A stretch of 64,000 nt of DNA from Lachnospira sp. UBA3212. Its GTDB lineage: Bacteria; Bacillota; Clostridia; Lachnospirales; Lachnospiraceae. Every line of letters starts with the position of its first letter. Position 1 is the first letter of the stretch. Below are positions 25,793-34,018 of this stretch, one piece after another. Under the pieces are notes generated by a model. It made no database searches and was not told the origin of the DNA. It was given only the letters and a program-made list of their open reading frames with translations. Position numbers and translations under genes: made by a program. The DNA lies in the NCBI GenBank assembly GCA_002363615.1, contig DEWK01000005.1, forward strand, positions 33,332 to 97,331, given 5' to 3'.

Positions 25793-26665
25793 TTACTGAA
25801 GTTTTGTTCCTGTTAACTTTTCATAAGCTTCAAGATACTTATTGATCGTCTTCGTTGCGATCTCTTCAGGAAGAGTATCGTTGTTATCCGGATTTGCCTT
25901 TAACCAATCTCTCGCAATCTGCTTATCAAAAGATGGCTGACCGTGTCCCTCTTCATAACCCTCTGCCGGCCAGAAACGAGAACTATCCGGAGTAAGAACC
26001 TCATCAGCAAGAACAATATTTCCCTGCTCATCTAATCCAAACTCAAACTTCGTATCTGCAATAATGATACCACGAGTCAAGGCATAATCTGCACACTTCT
26101 TGTATAATTCGATGGTAAGGTCACGAAGCTTTGTTGCATACTCCTCTCCCTTTCCAGGATAAGCCTTCTCTAATACTTCGATGGACTTCTCATAAGAGAT
26201 ATTCTCATCGTGATCACCAATCTCAGCCTTGGTAGATGGGGTATAGATTGGTTCAGGAAGCTTTGCTGATTCCTTTAAACCTTCCGGAAGCTTGATTCCA
26301 CAAACTTCACCTGTCTTCTGATAAGAAGCCCAACCACTACCTGTAATATAACCACGAACGATGCACTCAAGCGGAAGCATATCAAGCTTTCTACACATCA
26401 TACTGTTACCGGTAAACTGAGGCTGTCTGAAATATTCAGGCATATCAGCTACATCAACAGAAATCATATGATTGTCAACCAAATCCTTGGTGTAATCAAA
26501 CCAGAACTTAGACATCTGGGTTAATACAGTTCCCTTCTTGCTAATGGTGTTGTGAAGAATCACATCGAAACAGCTGATACGGTCTGTAGCAACCATAATT
26601 AAGCTGTCCCCATTATCATAGATCTCACGAACTTTTCCTTCTTTGATAGGTTTTAACTCTTCCAT
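25793..26665 (-). CDS. purC: SAICAR synthetase
   Basis: A 290-residue phosphoribosylaminoimidazole-succinocarboxamide synthase, which joins aspartate to CAIR with ATP in purine synthesis. The sequence shows the family features EGKVREIYDNGD, ATDRISCFD, LECIVRGYITGSGW and LADEVLTPDSSRFW. The length is that of the longer yeast/clostridial-type enzyme rather than the ~240-residue B. subtilis form. It stands alone, not in a pur operon. Confidence 0.96.
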   Translation of the reverse strand: MEELKPIKEGKVREIYDNGDSLIMVATDRISCFDVILHNTISKKGTVLTQMSKFWFDYTKDLVDNHMISVDVADMPEYFRQPQFTGNSMMCRKLDMLPLECIVRGYITGSGWASYQKTGEVCGIKLPEGLKESAKLPEPIYTPSTKAEIGDHDENISYEKSIEVLEKAYPGKGEEYATKLRDLTIELYKKCADYALTRGIIIADTKFEFGLDEQGNIVLADEVLTPDSSRFWPAEGYEEGHGQPSFDKQIARDWLKANPDNNDTLPEEIATKTINKYLEAYEKLTGTKLQ

Positions 26666-26761
26666 CGTTTTACCTCTTTCATATCAATATTCCATGCTTG
26701 CGCATGTGCTCTTCTAGTGTAGTTTATTTATACATGCTTTTCAAGTCCCTTTTTGAAATAA

Positions 26762-27799
26762 TTATTTGCGAAGAGGGAAATTACCGGTGCCGTTCACCAC
26801 TGCCGATGTTTTTAAAGGAATGTTTTTCTCTATAATCACGTCTCCGTAAATATCCGTGATTTTAAAGGTAAATGGTCCGGTTCCCATGCCGTTTGGTGCA
26901 GCAAAATAATTATAATTTTTTCTGGTTAATTCCATGTAAGAACCATTTACCAAAACCTCAAGTTTTGAAATTGGATACCTGTGGTTACGCACCTGAACCT
27001 CTGCCCAATACTGGCTAGATGTCGGCTTAAACCGGAATGAAACAGGGTCCTCTGTAGGAAGGGCAATCACCCGCCAAGTCACCTGCATGCGACCGGTAAC
27101 CGGATCTTCAATGGAGGCAAAGGCCTGGGGACTTAAATCAATGTCTCCTTCTTTTCCCTCCGGCAACTCATCTGTCACCATGACATAAACCACATCTCCG
27201 TCCTTGTCGGTTACCTCTAAGTAAGCTCCCGCAAGGCCTTTGGCATAGTCAATGCTATTCATGGCACAGGTATAATAAATGCTTTCGTACTCATCTAGAT
27301 TGGCACATCCTGTAGAAGTTCTGGTATAAAAGGTCGCATCACCGGTATGAAGCTTGTCGGAAGCATATTCTCCGGTGGAGGTTTTGCTGGCAGAAGATGT
27401 GTCTACCGTCGCATTTTTTGAGCTAGGATTACTTGCGCTTGTGCTTGAGGAACTACTTGCTGCCTTTACCTTCACCTTCATGGTGTAAGTCTTTTTTCCC
27501 ACCTTTGCTCTTAGCTTAGCGGTTCCGGCTTTTTTTCCAATGATTTGCACTTTCTTTTTAGAACACTTCTTTACCTTTAAAATGCTCTTTTTACTAGAAA
27601 AATAGGTCACCTTCTTCTTGGCATCCTTTTTTGACAATTTAAATTTGATGGTCTTTTTCTTACCAACTTTAATGCTAACGCTTTTTTTACGAAATCCTGT
27701 TTTGCTTGCCGCCTCCGTTACCTTGGGACTGATTCCAAGCCCAAGCACCGTAATACAGGTTGCTAAACCAAGCACTAGCACTCGTTTCATCTTCTTCAT
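26762..27799 (-). CDS. bacterial expansin with N-terminal lysine-rich BIG2-like domain
   Basis: A 345-residue exported protein. Signal peptide 1-31, a lysine-rich BIG2-like domain (32-112), a serine linker (113-142) and an expansin module (from ~152). The module follows B. subtilis EXLX1 closely: GDATFY, AGAYLEV, VTDELPEG, the key Asp in GDIDLSPQAF, TWRVIALP, then the D2 domain with QYWAEVQVRNHRYPISKLEV, NYNYFAAPNGMGTGPF and KITDIYGDVI. In EXLX1, three aromatic residues of D2 bind cellulose; here the first Trp is Tyr, while the second Trp and the Tyr are kept. Expansins loosen plant cell walls without hydrolysis. Start ATG 27799 has TAAGGAG upstream. It follows the exonuclease gene by 17 bases. 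Confidence 0.88.
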   Translation of the reverse strand: MKKMKRVLVLGLATCITVLGLGISPKVTEAASKTGFRKKSVSIKVGKKKTIKFKLSKKDAKKKVTYFSSKKSILKVKKCSKKKVQIIGKKAGTAKLRAKVGKKTYTMKVKVKAASSSSSTSASNPSSKNATVDTSSASKTSTGEYASDKLHTGDATFYTRTSTGCANLDEYESIYYTCAMNSIDYAKGLAGAYLEVTDKDGDVVYVMVTDELPEGKEGDIDLSPQAFASIEDPVTGRMQVTWRVIALPTEDPVSFRFKPTSSQYWAEVQVRNHRYPISKLEVLVNGSYMELTRKNYNYFAAPNGMGTGPFTFKITDIYGDVIIEKNIPLKTSAVVNGTGNFPLRK

Positions 27800-27816
27800 T
27801 TTCCTTCTCCTTACTA

Positions 27817-28368
27817 TCAATGGTCACTTTCCAAAGACATGCGTTCAAACACCTGCTGATTCATTCTACAATCGAACAGGGCTCGGTGAGCTCCCTCCGG
27901 ATTAATCCCATAGTAATTTGCCAAATCGCCCAAACGGTGATGAGCCAATTGAGGAAGCTTCCTTCTAGCATAAGACAAGGTATCTACAAAATCATTTCCC
28001 GGGATTCTTTGATAAATCAGCCTGCTTTCCCTGTAGATAAATTTTAAGTCAAAGGCATAGATATTGTGACCCACTAAAATATCATTTCCAATAAAGTCCA
28101 AAAATTCCGGAAGGATTTCTTGGATTGTAGGAGCTGCTGCCACCATATCGTTTGTGATGTGGTTGACACGACTTGCCCCCGGTGGAATCAAACATCCTGG
28201 ATTTACCAGACTGGAAAATTCCTCCACCGGCACCCGATTTCTTACCCGAATGGCTGAGATTTCTACGATTTTATCCATAGCCGGAGACACCCCTGTGGTT
28301 TCCAAGTCAAAGACTACATAATCATCCACATGACGTTTCAAGTCACACCCCTGTGTTCTTCCTAACAT
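27817..28368 (-). CDS. DnaQ-like 3'-5' exonuclease (DEDDh)
   Basis: A 183-residue exonuclease of the DNA polymerase III epsilon/PolC type. The catalytic residues are visible: Asp and Glu in VVFDLETTGVSP, Asp in HNIYAFDLKF, and His/Asp in GAHRALFDCRMNQQVF. With no polymerase domain attached, it may act in proofreading, repair or RNA turnover. Adjacent to an acylphosphatase gene on the same strand. Confidence 0.88.
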   Translation of the reverse strand: MLGRTQGCDLKRHVDDYVVFDLETTGVSPAMDKIVEISAIRVRNRVPVEEFSSLVNPGCLIPPGASRVNHITNDMVAAAPTIQEILPEFLDFIGNDILVGHNIYAFDLKFIYRESRLIYQRIPGNDFVDTLSYARRKLPQLAHHRLGDLANYYGINPEGAHRALFDCRMNQQVFERMSLESDH

Positions 28369-28380
28369 TTTACTTCCTCC

Positions 28381-28650
28381 TTACCGAATATAAAAACCAG
28401 TCCCCTCTTCTAAGGGTATGTCTTTTTCCTGAATTTGATCAATTTCAATCCAGCGCCCCCGGCTGATTTCCTTGATGAATTCTGTCAGTTCCTCTTTCTT
28501 TCCTTGAGCCTCCATGCGCACGCTTCCGTCATACTCATTGGTAACAAAACCACTGATTCTTCGGCGCAAAGCCAGGTGGCTTGCCCGGTAACGAAAGCCA
28601 ACTCCCTGCACTCGTCCAAAAAAGAGATATTCCTTTCGAATTTCTTCCAT
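28381..28650 (-). CDS. acylphosphatase
   Basis: An 89-residue acylphosphatase that hydrolyses carboxyl-phosphate bonds. The catalytic Arg is in FGRVQGVGFRYR and the catalytic Asn in GFVTNEYDGSV. The start is ATG 28650 because GGAGG lies just upstream; a longer in-frame start at 28680 would add ten unrelated residues. Confidence 0.92.
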   Translation of the reverse strand: MEEIRKEYLFFGRVQGVGFRYRASHLALRRRISGFVTNEYDGSVRMEAQGKKEELTEFIKEISRGRWIEIDQIQEKDIPLEEGTGFYIR

Positions 28651-28668
28651 TCTTCCTCCATTCCAGCA

Positions 28669-28697
28669 TTGATTTTTCACTCATATTCTGTTACACT
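28669..28697 (+). promoter_or_regulatory. promoter of the ferredoxin gene
   Basis: TTGATT (28669-28674), 17-base spacer, TACACT (28692-28697) on the plus strand, overlapping the divergent acylphosphatase start region. Confidence 0.45.
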
Positions 28698-28750
28698 GTA
28701 GCGAACTGCAAGTCACCGCTTGCAAAAAAATACAAGATTTGAGGTTTACC

Positions 28751-28933
28751 ATGAACAATGAATACCAGTATTCCTTTAAGGTTCTTGGTTCCTGCATCGG
28801 TTGCAAAACCTGTTACCGCGCTTGTCCGGTAGGAGCCATTCAAACAGGCCCTATTCGAATCGACCAGGATGCCTGCATCCGTTGCGGTAAATGTGAATCC
28901 GCTTGTCCGGGACATAAGATCATTAAAGCCTAA
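28751..28933 (+). CDS. 2[4Fe-4S] ferredoxin
   Basis: A 60-residue bacterial ferredoxin. It carries two cluster motifs, CIGCKTCYRACP and CIRCGKCESACP, each CxxCxxCxxxCP. It transfers electrons in the cytoplasm. ATG 28751 with TTGAGG upstream is preferred to the in-frame ATG at 28739. A strong terminator follows. Confidence 0.93.
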   Translation: MNNEYQYSFKVLGSCIGCKTCYRACPVGAIQTGPIRIDQDACIRCGKCESACPGHKIIKA

Positions 28934-28938
28934 GAACT

Positions 28939-28968
28939 ACCGTCTGCCAAGGCAGGCGGTTTTTTTTA
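28939..28968 (+). terminator. terminator of the ferredoxin gene
   Basis: Stem CCGTCTGCC/GGCAGGCGG with a two-base loop, then eight T on the plus strand; it reaches the last bases of the convergent phosphoesterase gene. Confidence 0.92.
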
Positions 28969-29664
28969 ATCTAAAATCTTTAAGGGCTTAAAATTCAAGT
29001 AGTCTCCGGAAACTAAGTGATAGGTCACTCCCCTCACCTCTCCATGAAAACTATCATCAAACCTTGCCGCCCCATGACAATGAGAATAGATTACCTGCTC
29101 TACCCCATTCTCTTCTGCAATCCGGGTAAATGGACTTTCCTCCTCCCCCAATGACGTTGGGGGATAATGCAAGAACATTAAAAACTTTTCATATCCCGCC
29201 TCTTTGGCCTTGGCAAATGAAAGTTTTAGCCGCTTTATCTCTCGCTCTAGTAGTTTTTCAAAATGCTCATAGCTGTCCCGGCCCTCATAACAGATTCCCT
29301 TTGTTCCCACCAGGGCATAGTCCTTGTAACTATAGAAATTATTTTGCAAGAATTCCAATCGCCCCTGAAATCTTTCATTTAGACGTGGCGTCTTGTTGGC
29401 ATTCCAAAAGGTATCATGATTGCCCCGAAGCAATATTTTTCTCCCCGGTAGATTTTCAATAAAAAGGAGGTCCTGCTCACATTCGTGGAGTTTGTGGCCC
29501 CAGCTGTGATCTCCTGTAATCACCGTGGTATCTTCTAATTTTACCATAGCATGGAAATTCTTCCAGATTTTATCTTCATGGTGATGCCACACCAAACCAA
29601 ACCGGTCCATGGATTTGTCTACCTGACTTGCCAGATGAAAATCACCGATTGCCCATAGTGCCAT
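28966..29664 (-). CDS. calcineurin-like metallophosphoesterase
   Basis: A 232-residue cytoplasmic phosphoesterase with the full set of metal motifs: GDFHLA, GDHSWG, GNHDTF, HYPP and SHCHGAA. The substrate is not evident from sequence. Four bases of its stop region lie against the ferredoxin terminator. It is followed upstream by an M18 aminopeptidase gene 13 bases away, so the two probably form one transcript. Confidence 0.85.
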   Translation of the reverse strand: MALWAIGDFHLASQVDKSMDRFGLVWHHHEDKIWKNFHAMVKLEDTTVITGDHSWGHKLHECEQDLLFIENLPGRKILLRGNHDTFWNANKTPRLNERFQGRLEFLQNNFYSYKDYALVGTKGICYEGRDSYEHFEKLLEREIKRLKLSFAKAKEAGYEKFLMFLHYPPTSLGEEESPFTRIAEENGVEQVIYSHCHGAARFDDSFHGEVRGVTYHLVSGDYLNFKPLKILD

Positions 29665-29677
29665 ACTGCTCTCCTAT

Positions 29678-30946
29678 TTACTTGCTATAAACTTTCGCCC
29701 ATTTCACTAGGGCTTTTACATCTTTTTTTCCTCCTGTTTCACAAGCGGAATGCATACCAAGGATTCCAATTCCCAAATCCACCCCATAAACCGGCAAATA
29801 GGAGGATACAATTGGTCCCAGTGTCGTCCCACCTGCCACATCGGAATGGTTGATTTGCCTTTGGACCGCTATCTTATTTTCCTTGCAAAGTTCTAGGATG
29901 ACCCCATTGGAATAAGAATCTGAATTGTACCTCTGGGCTCCCGAGCTTTTTAACACCAGTCCCCGGCCCAAATATGTTTTGGTGGTAAGGTCGCTTTTTC
30001 CCGAATAGTTATGGTGCCATGCATGGGCCACATCCATGGACGCAAAAAATCCCCTGGTCACTAATTCTTCTTTGCTGATGTTTGAACAAGTCTTGCTTTC
30101 CCTCATGGCAAGCATCATCTTGTCTAAAATCATGGAAAGCAAAGAGGAATCCGCTCCCTGCTTGCTTCTACTTCCTACTTCTTCATTATCAAACAGGGCA
30201 AGTACTGCCGTGCTTCCCCCCGGCTTTTTCTCTCTCATAGCCTCTAGCCCTGCATAACAGGAAGTGAGGTTATCTAACCTGGGACTTACTAGTAATTCCC
30301 CTTCTAATCCCACTGCTTCCGGCTTTTGCGGATTATAAAAGATCAGGTCAAAGTCCAGAATTTCTTCATAGGAAATTCCCAAATCCCTTGCAACATAAGA
30401 AAGCAAAAGGTCTTTTCCTTCTTCCTTTCCTCCCTCAATGGTAAATAAAGGGAGTAAGTGTTCCTGCACCTTTAGTTCATTTTTCTTGTTTACTTCTCGG
30501 TCCATATGGATGGCTAAACTTGATATCACTGCCAATGGTTTTTTGCTGTCATACAAAACTACCTTTGGTGCAAAGGCATCTTTTCCCTTTAATACAAGTT
30601 TTCCGGCAAGTCCCAATGGACGGTCAAACCATGTATGTAAAATCATACCTCCATAGGCTTCTACATTTGCCACACGATATTCTTCTCTTGGGATAGTTGG
30701 GGATGGCTTTAGTTTTAATACCGGACTATCTGTGTGTCCCGCCATCATGCGAAGGTCCTTGCTTCCTGTATAAAAAGCATAAAAGGAAGATGGATAAGGA
30801 CTTACAAAGTATCCCTTTCCATCTTCTAGCTTCCATTCCTGATCTAAGGCAAGTTCTTCATAACCTGCCTCTTCCAATAGTTTCTTGCTTGTTTCAACTA
30901 CATGAAATGGTGTAATGCCCGCAGCTAAATACTCTTCTATCGTCAT
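29678..30946 (-). CDS. M18-family metalloaminopeptidase
   Basis: A 422-residue cytoplasmic aminopeptidase. The dinuclear-zinc ligands are seen in MAGHTDSPVLKLKP, LDNLTSCYAG, DNEEVGS, and near the C-terminus GMHSACE; GGTTLGPI is another family mark. Aspartyl aminopeptidase and related M18 enzymes release N-terminal residues from peptides. Length agrees with the bacterial family. Probably the first gene of a unit with the phosphoesterase. Confidence 0.92.
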   Translation of the reverse strand: MTIEEYLAAGITPFHVVETSKKLLEEAGYEELALDQEWKLEDGKGYFVSPYPSSFYAFYTGSKDLRMMAGHTDSPVLKLKPSPTIPREEYRVANVEAYGGMILHTWFDRPLGLAGKLVLKGKDAFAPKVVLYDSKKPLAVISSLAIHMDREVNKKNELKVQEHLLPLFTIEGGKEEGKDLLLSYVARDLGISYEEILDFDLIFYNPQKPEAVGLEGELLVSPRLDNLTSCYAGLEAMREKKPGGSTAVLALFDNEEVGSRSKQGADSSLLSMILDKMMLAMRESKTCSNISKEELVTRGFFASMDVAHAWHHNYSGKSDLTTKTYLGRGLVLKSSGAQRYNSDSYSNGVILELCKENKIAVQRQINHSDVAGGTTLGPIVSSYLPVYGVDLGIGILGMHSACETGGKKDVKALVKWAKVYSK

Positions 30947-31052
30947 CTGATCTCCCTCTTTGCAATACGTTTCATCTTAGCCTGACAAACAGGCCACAGA
31001 AGTAATTTTACCATCCGATACAAGATTCTGTAAAGGGGCGATTCTCTTAGAA

Positions 31053-31094
31053 GTAGAAAAGCCAGGTGATAGATTTCTCTATCATCTGGCTTTT
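31053..31094 (-). terminator. terminator after pckA
   Basis: Seventeen-base stem (31057-31073 / 31078-31094) around a four-base loop, followed on the minus strand by a short T-run. Confidence 0.88.
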
Positions 31095-31120
31095 ATCATC
31101 TATAAAGTAGTAATCAAATC

Positions 31121-32734
31121 CTATAACTGAGGACCTGCAGCAACGAGTGCCTTACCAGCTTCATTACCTTCATACTTCTTAAAGTTCTTAATAAATCTTT
31201 CGCAAAGATCCTTAGCCTTTGTCTCCCACTCAGCTGCATCAGCGTAAGTATCACGAGGATCAAGGATTCCAGTATCAACACCTGGAAGTTCTGTAGGAAC
31301 TTCGAAATCGAAGTAAGGAATCTTCTTTGTAGGAGCCTTTAATACATCACCGCTTAAGATCGCATCGATGATACCACGAGTATCCTTAATAGAAATTCTC
31401 TTACCGGTTCCGTTCCAACCGGTGTTAACTAAGTAAGCCTTAGCACCGCTCTTCTCCATCTTCTTAACGAGCTCCTCAGCATACTTTGTAGGATGTAACT
31501 CAAGGAATGCCTGTCCGAAGCAAGCAGAGAAGGTAGGAGTAGGCTCTGTAATACCTCTCTCAGTACCGGCAAGCTTAGCAGTAAATCCTGAAAGGAAGTA
31601 ATACTGAGTCTGATCCGGTGTAAGAATAGATACTGGAGGAAGTACTCCGAATGCATCTGCTGAAAGGAAGATTACGTTCTCTGCAGCAGGACCTGAAGAA
31701 ATCTTGTTAACCTTCTGAGCAATCTTGTCGATGTGGTGAATTGGATAAGATACACGGGTGTTCTCGGTCACACTCTTATCAGCGAAATCAATCTTACCAT
31801 CTGCATCTACCGTTACGTTCTCAAGAAGAGCATCTCTCTTGATTGCGTTGTAGATATCCGGCTCAGATTCCTTATCAAGGTTGATTACCTTAGCGTAGCA
31901 TCCACCCTCAAGGTTAAATACGCCGTTGTCATCCCAGCCGTGCTCATCATCACCGATTAGGAGACGCTTAGGATCTGTAGAAAGTGTAGTCTTACCTGTA
32001 CCTGAAAGACCGAAGAAAATAGCGGTGTGCTCACCGTTCATATCAGTGTTAGCTGAACAGTGCATAGAAGCCATACCATTCAATGGGAGGAAGTAGTTCT
32101 GCATAGAGAACATACCCTTCTTCATCTCTCCACCGTACCATGTGTTAAGAATGATCTGCTCACGGCTTGTTACGTTAAAGAGAACTGCTGTCTCTGAGTT
32201 AAGACCAAGTTCCTTATAGTTTTCAACCTTAGCCTTAGAAGCGGTATAAACAACGAAGCTAGGCTCGAAGTTTGCTTCCTCTTCCGAGGTAGGCTTAATG
32301 AACATATTTGTTACGAAATGAGCCTGCCAAGCAACTTCCATGATGAAACGAACTGCAAGACGGGTCTCAACATTTGCTCCACAGAATGCATCTACAACAT
32401 AAAGTTTCTTGCCAGATAACTCATCGATAGCGAGCTTCTTGCAAGCATCCCATGCTTCCTGAGTTGCACGGTGATTATCGTTAGGATATTCCTCAGAAGT
32501 CCACCATACTGTATCATGAGCCTTAGCATCATCAACGATGAACTTATCCTTAGGAGAACGTCCGGTATAAATACCTGTCATAACGTTCACAGCGCCAAGT
32601 TCTGTAACCTGACCCTTCTCATAACCCTCAAGAGCTGGATTTGTCTCGTCTTCATATAACTTGTCATATGAAGGATTGTAGATAATTTCAGTAGCTCCAG
32701 TAATTCCGTACTGTGTTAAATCGATCTTTGCCAT
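31121..32734 (-). CDS. pckA: phosphoenolpyruvate carboxykinase (ATP)
   Basis: A 537-residue enzyme that interconverts oxaloacetate + ATP and PEP + CO2 + ADP. The kinase-1a loop FFGLSGTGKTTLSTD, kinase-2 LIGDDEHGW, and LSADAFGVLPPVS are diagnostic of the ATP-dependent family. In fermentative anaerobes it often runs toward oxaloacetate for CO2 fixation. It has a strong promoter and terminator of its own and reads as highly expressed (regular, preferred codons). Confidence 0.97.
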   Translation of the reverse strand: MAKIDLTQYGITGATEIIYNPSYDKLYEDETNPALEGYEKGQVTELGAVNVMTGIYTGRSPKDKFIVDDAKAHDTVWWTSEEYPNDNHRATQEAWDACKKLAIDELSGKKLYVVDAFCGANVETRLAVRFIMEVAWQAHFVTNMFIKPTSEEEANFEPSFVVYTASKAKVENYKELGLNSETAVLFNVTSREQIILNTWYGGEMKKGMFSMQNYFLPLNGMASMHCSANTDMNGEHTAIFFGLSGTGKTTLSTDPKRLLIGDDEHGWDDNGVFNLEGGCYAKVINLDKESEPDIYNAIKRDALLENVTVDADGKIDFADKSVTENTRVSYPIHHIDKIAQKVNKISSGPAAENVIFLSADAFGVLPPVSILTPDQTQYYFLSGFTAKLAGTERGITEPTPTFSACFGQAFLELHPTKYAEELVKKMEKSGAKAYLVNTGWNGTGKRISIKDTRGIIDAILSGDVLKAPTKKIPYFDFEVPTELPGVDTGILDPRDTYADAAEWETKAKDLCERFIKNFKKYEGNEAGKALVAAGPQL

Positions 32735-32831
32735 CTAACTTTACCTCTTTTCTCTAATTTGATGTCTGCAAAGCATCTTTCCCATGCTTTACTTTTACAA
32801 TTTTTTCAGGCTCATAGCGAACCCGTTTTAT

Positions 32832-32860
32832 AGTATACAAAACTTAGAAAGAAAAATCAA
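32832..32860 (-). promoter_or_regulatory. promoter of pckA
   Basis: TTGATT (32855-32860), 17-base spacer, TATACT (32832-32837) on the minus strand. The -35 is inside the T-rich edge of the upstream gene's terminator. Confidence 0.65.
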
Positions 32861-32911
32861 CAAGCTATCTTGTGATTTTCAAAGAAGTTTCACAAATCTA
32901 ACTCGTTGATT
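32855..32911 (-). terminator. terminator after the putative peptidase gene
   Basis: A long imperfect hairpin with outer stem AATCAACGAG/CTTGTTGATT and inner GATTTGTGA/TCACAAGAT, then T-rich sequence on the minus strand. Confidence 0.6.
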
Positions 32912-32925
32912 TTTTTTGCTTCGAA

Positions 32926-33912
32926 TTATTTGAATTTCTTGTATTTTGCCTTTAGTTCCTTTTTTACCGTTTTAAATGACTTGGAATTGATTTCCTGAAT
33001 CAAAAGATCATAGGCATCATCAGTGGCAATACCAATATTTCCCAGTTTGAAAACCCCATCCTGATAGCTTTCAGAAAAACTGTCCCCGTTATTATACTTT
33101 TTGGCAAGCCACCGGAGATTCTTTTTCCCCTTCTTGATTTCCTTGGCATACTTCCCTTGGATTTTTTTAAATGCCAATACAAATTCCCTATTATCAAGAA
33201 TTGATTGATAAGTCTTTTTTGAATGAGATCTCATGTACTTAAGGTAGGTAAGCATCCAGTAATAAAACTCGGCATAAGCATCACGATCATTTAAATAGGC
33301 ATTGACATAGGTGACGTAGTCGCTCTTACTCTTGGCATGCTTTTTGATATATGGAAAAAGAGAATTCATGGTATGCATGCCATGGTAGTAGGCGGTAAGT
33401 TCATTAAAGAGTCCATAGATTCCCTGCTGGTTTGAGGACAGGTAGGAATCGCTACCCACATAAGCGTCAAAGCGGAAGGTACGGTACTTCTTGGAAATGG
33501 TCCGAGTGGCAAGTTCTGTTTTAGGAACGTCCGTCTGACGAATCAATCGATTGGTTTTGCCACCAAGATACACCTTTTGAACCAGGTAGTAATTTAGTTC
33601 TTCCTGATTTAAATACATCGGTTCCGAATAGGAATAATTGTGATATTCCTCGTGGACCGCAACCTCTGCTGCCTCAACCAGGGTATCTGCATCCTCTAGC
33701 CAGCTTGAAAAGTCAGCTCCACGATTGCTTTGCTTTTTTAAAATATAATAGGAATCAGAATCATAGTACTTCATAAGACGAAGGAGATTCTTCTTTGTCA
33801 CCTTCGCATTAACCCCCGGCACTGCTGCCATCGCCGGAATTTGAATCAGCATAATAGCCAGCATGCACATGCTAAGACCAAACTGGAGTTTTCTTTTATA
33901 AAAAAATTTCAT
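32926..33912 (-). CDS. secreted protein of unknown function, possible HExxH zinc peptidase
   Basis: A 328-residue exported protein with a Sec signal peptide (cleavage near AMA|AVP). I do not recognise the family. Residues 87-91 are HEEYH, an HExxH motif in a helix (EAAEVAVHEEYHNY). Eighty residues later comes NELTAYYHGM with E171, which has the look of a third zinc ligand of a gluzincin. The rest is helical and very rich in Tyr and Lys. If real, this is a secreted metallopeptidase; otherwise the motif is chance. It stands alone with its own terminator. Confidence 0.6.
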   Translation of the reverse strand: MKFFYKRKLQFGLSMCMLAIMLIQIPAMAAVPGVNAKVTKKNLLRLMKYYDSDSYYILKKQSNRGADFSSWLEDADTLVEAAEVAVHEEYHNYSYSEPMYLNQEELNYYLVQKVYLGGKTNRLIRQTDVPKTELATRTISKKYRTFRFDAYVGSDSYLSSNQQGIYGLFNELTAYYHGMHTMNSLFPYIKKHAKSKSDYVTYVNAYLNDRDAYAEFYYWMLTYLKYMRSHSKKTYQSILDNREFVLAFKKIQGKYAKEIKKGKKNLRWLAKKYNNGDSFSESYQDGVFKLGNIGIATDDAYDLLIQEINSKSFKTVKKELKAKYKKFK

Positions 33913-33972
33913 CTATATAATAGCCTTTCTAAACAAATACCAAGATATTATAACATACATTTGATCATTTTC

Positions 33973-34013
33973 AAAAAAAATATCTCAGCCGGAACACTTC
34001 CCCGACTGAGATA
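33973..34013 (-). terminator. terminator after the FtsX-like ABC permease gene
   Basis: Twelve-base stem TATCTCAG(C/T)CGG type (33981-33992 / 34002-34013) followed on the minus strand by eight T. Confidence 0.9.
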
Positions 34014-34018
34014 TTTAC

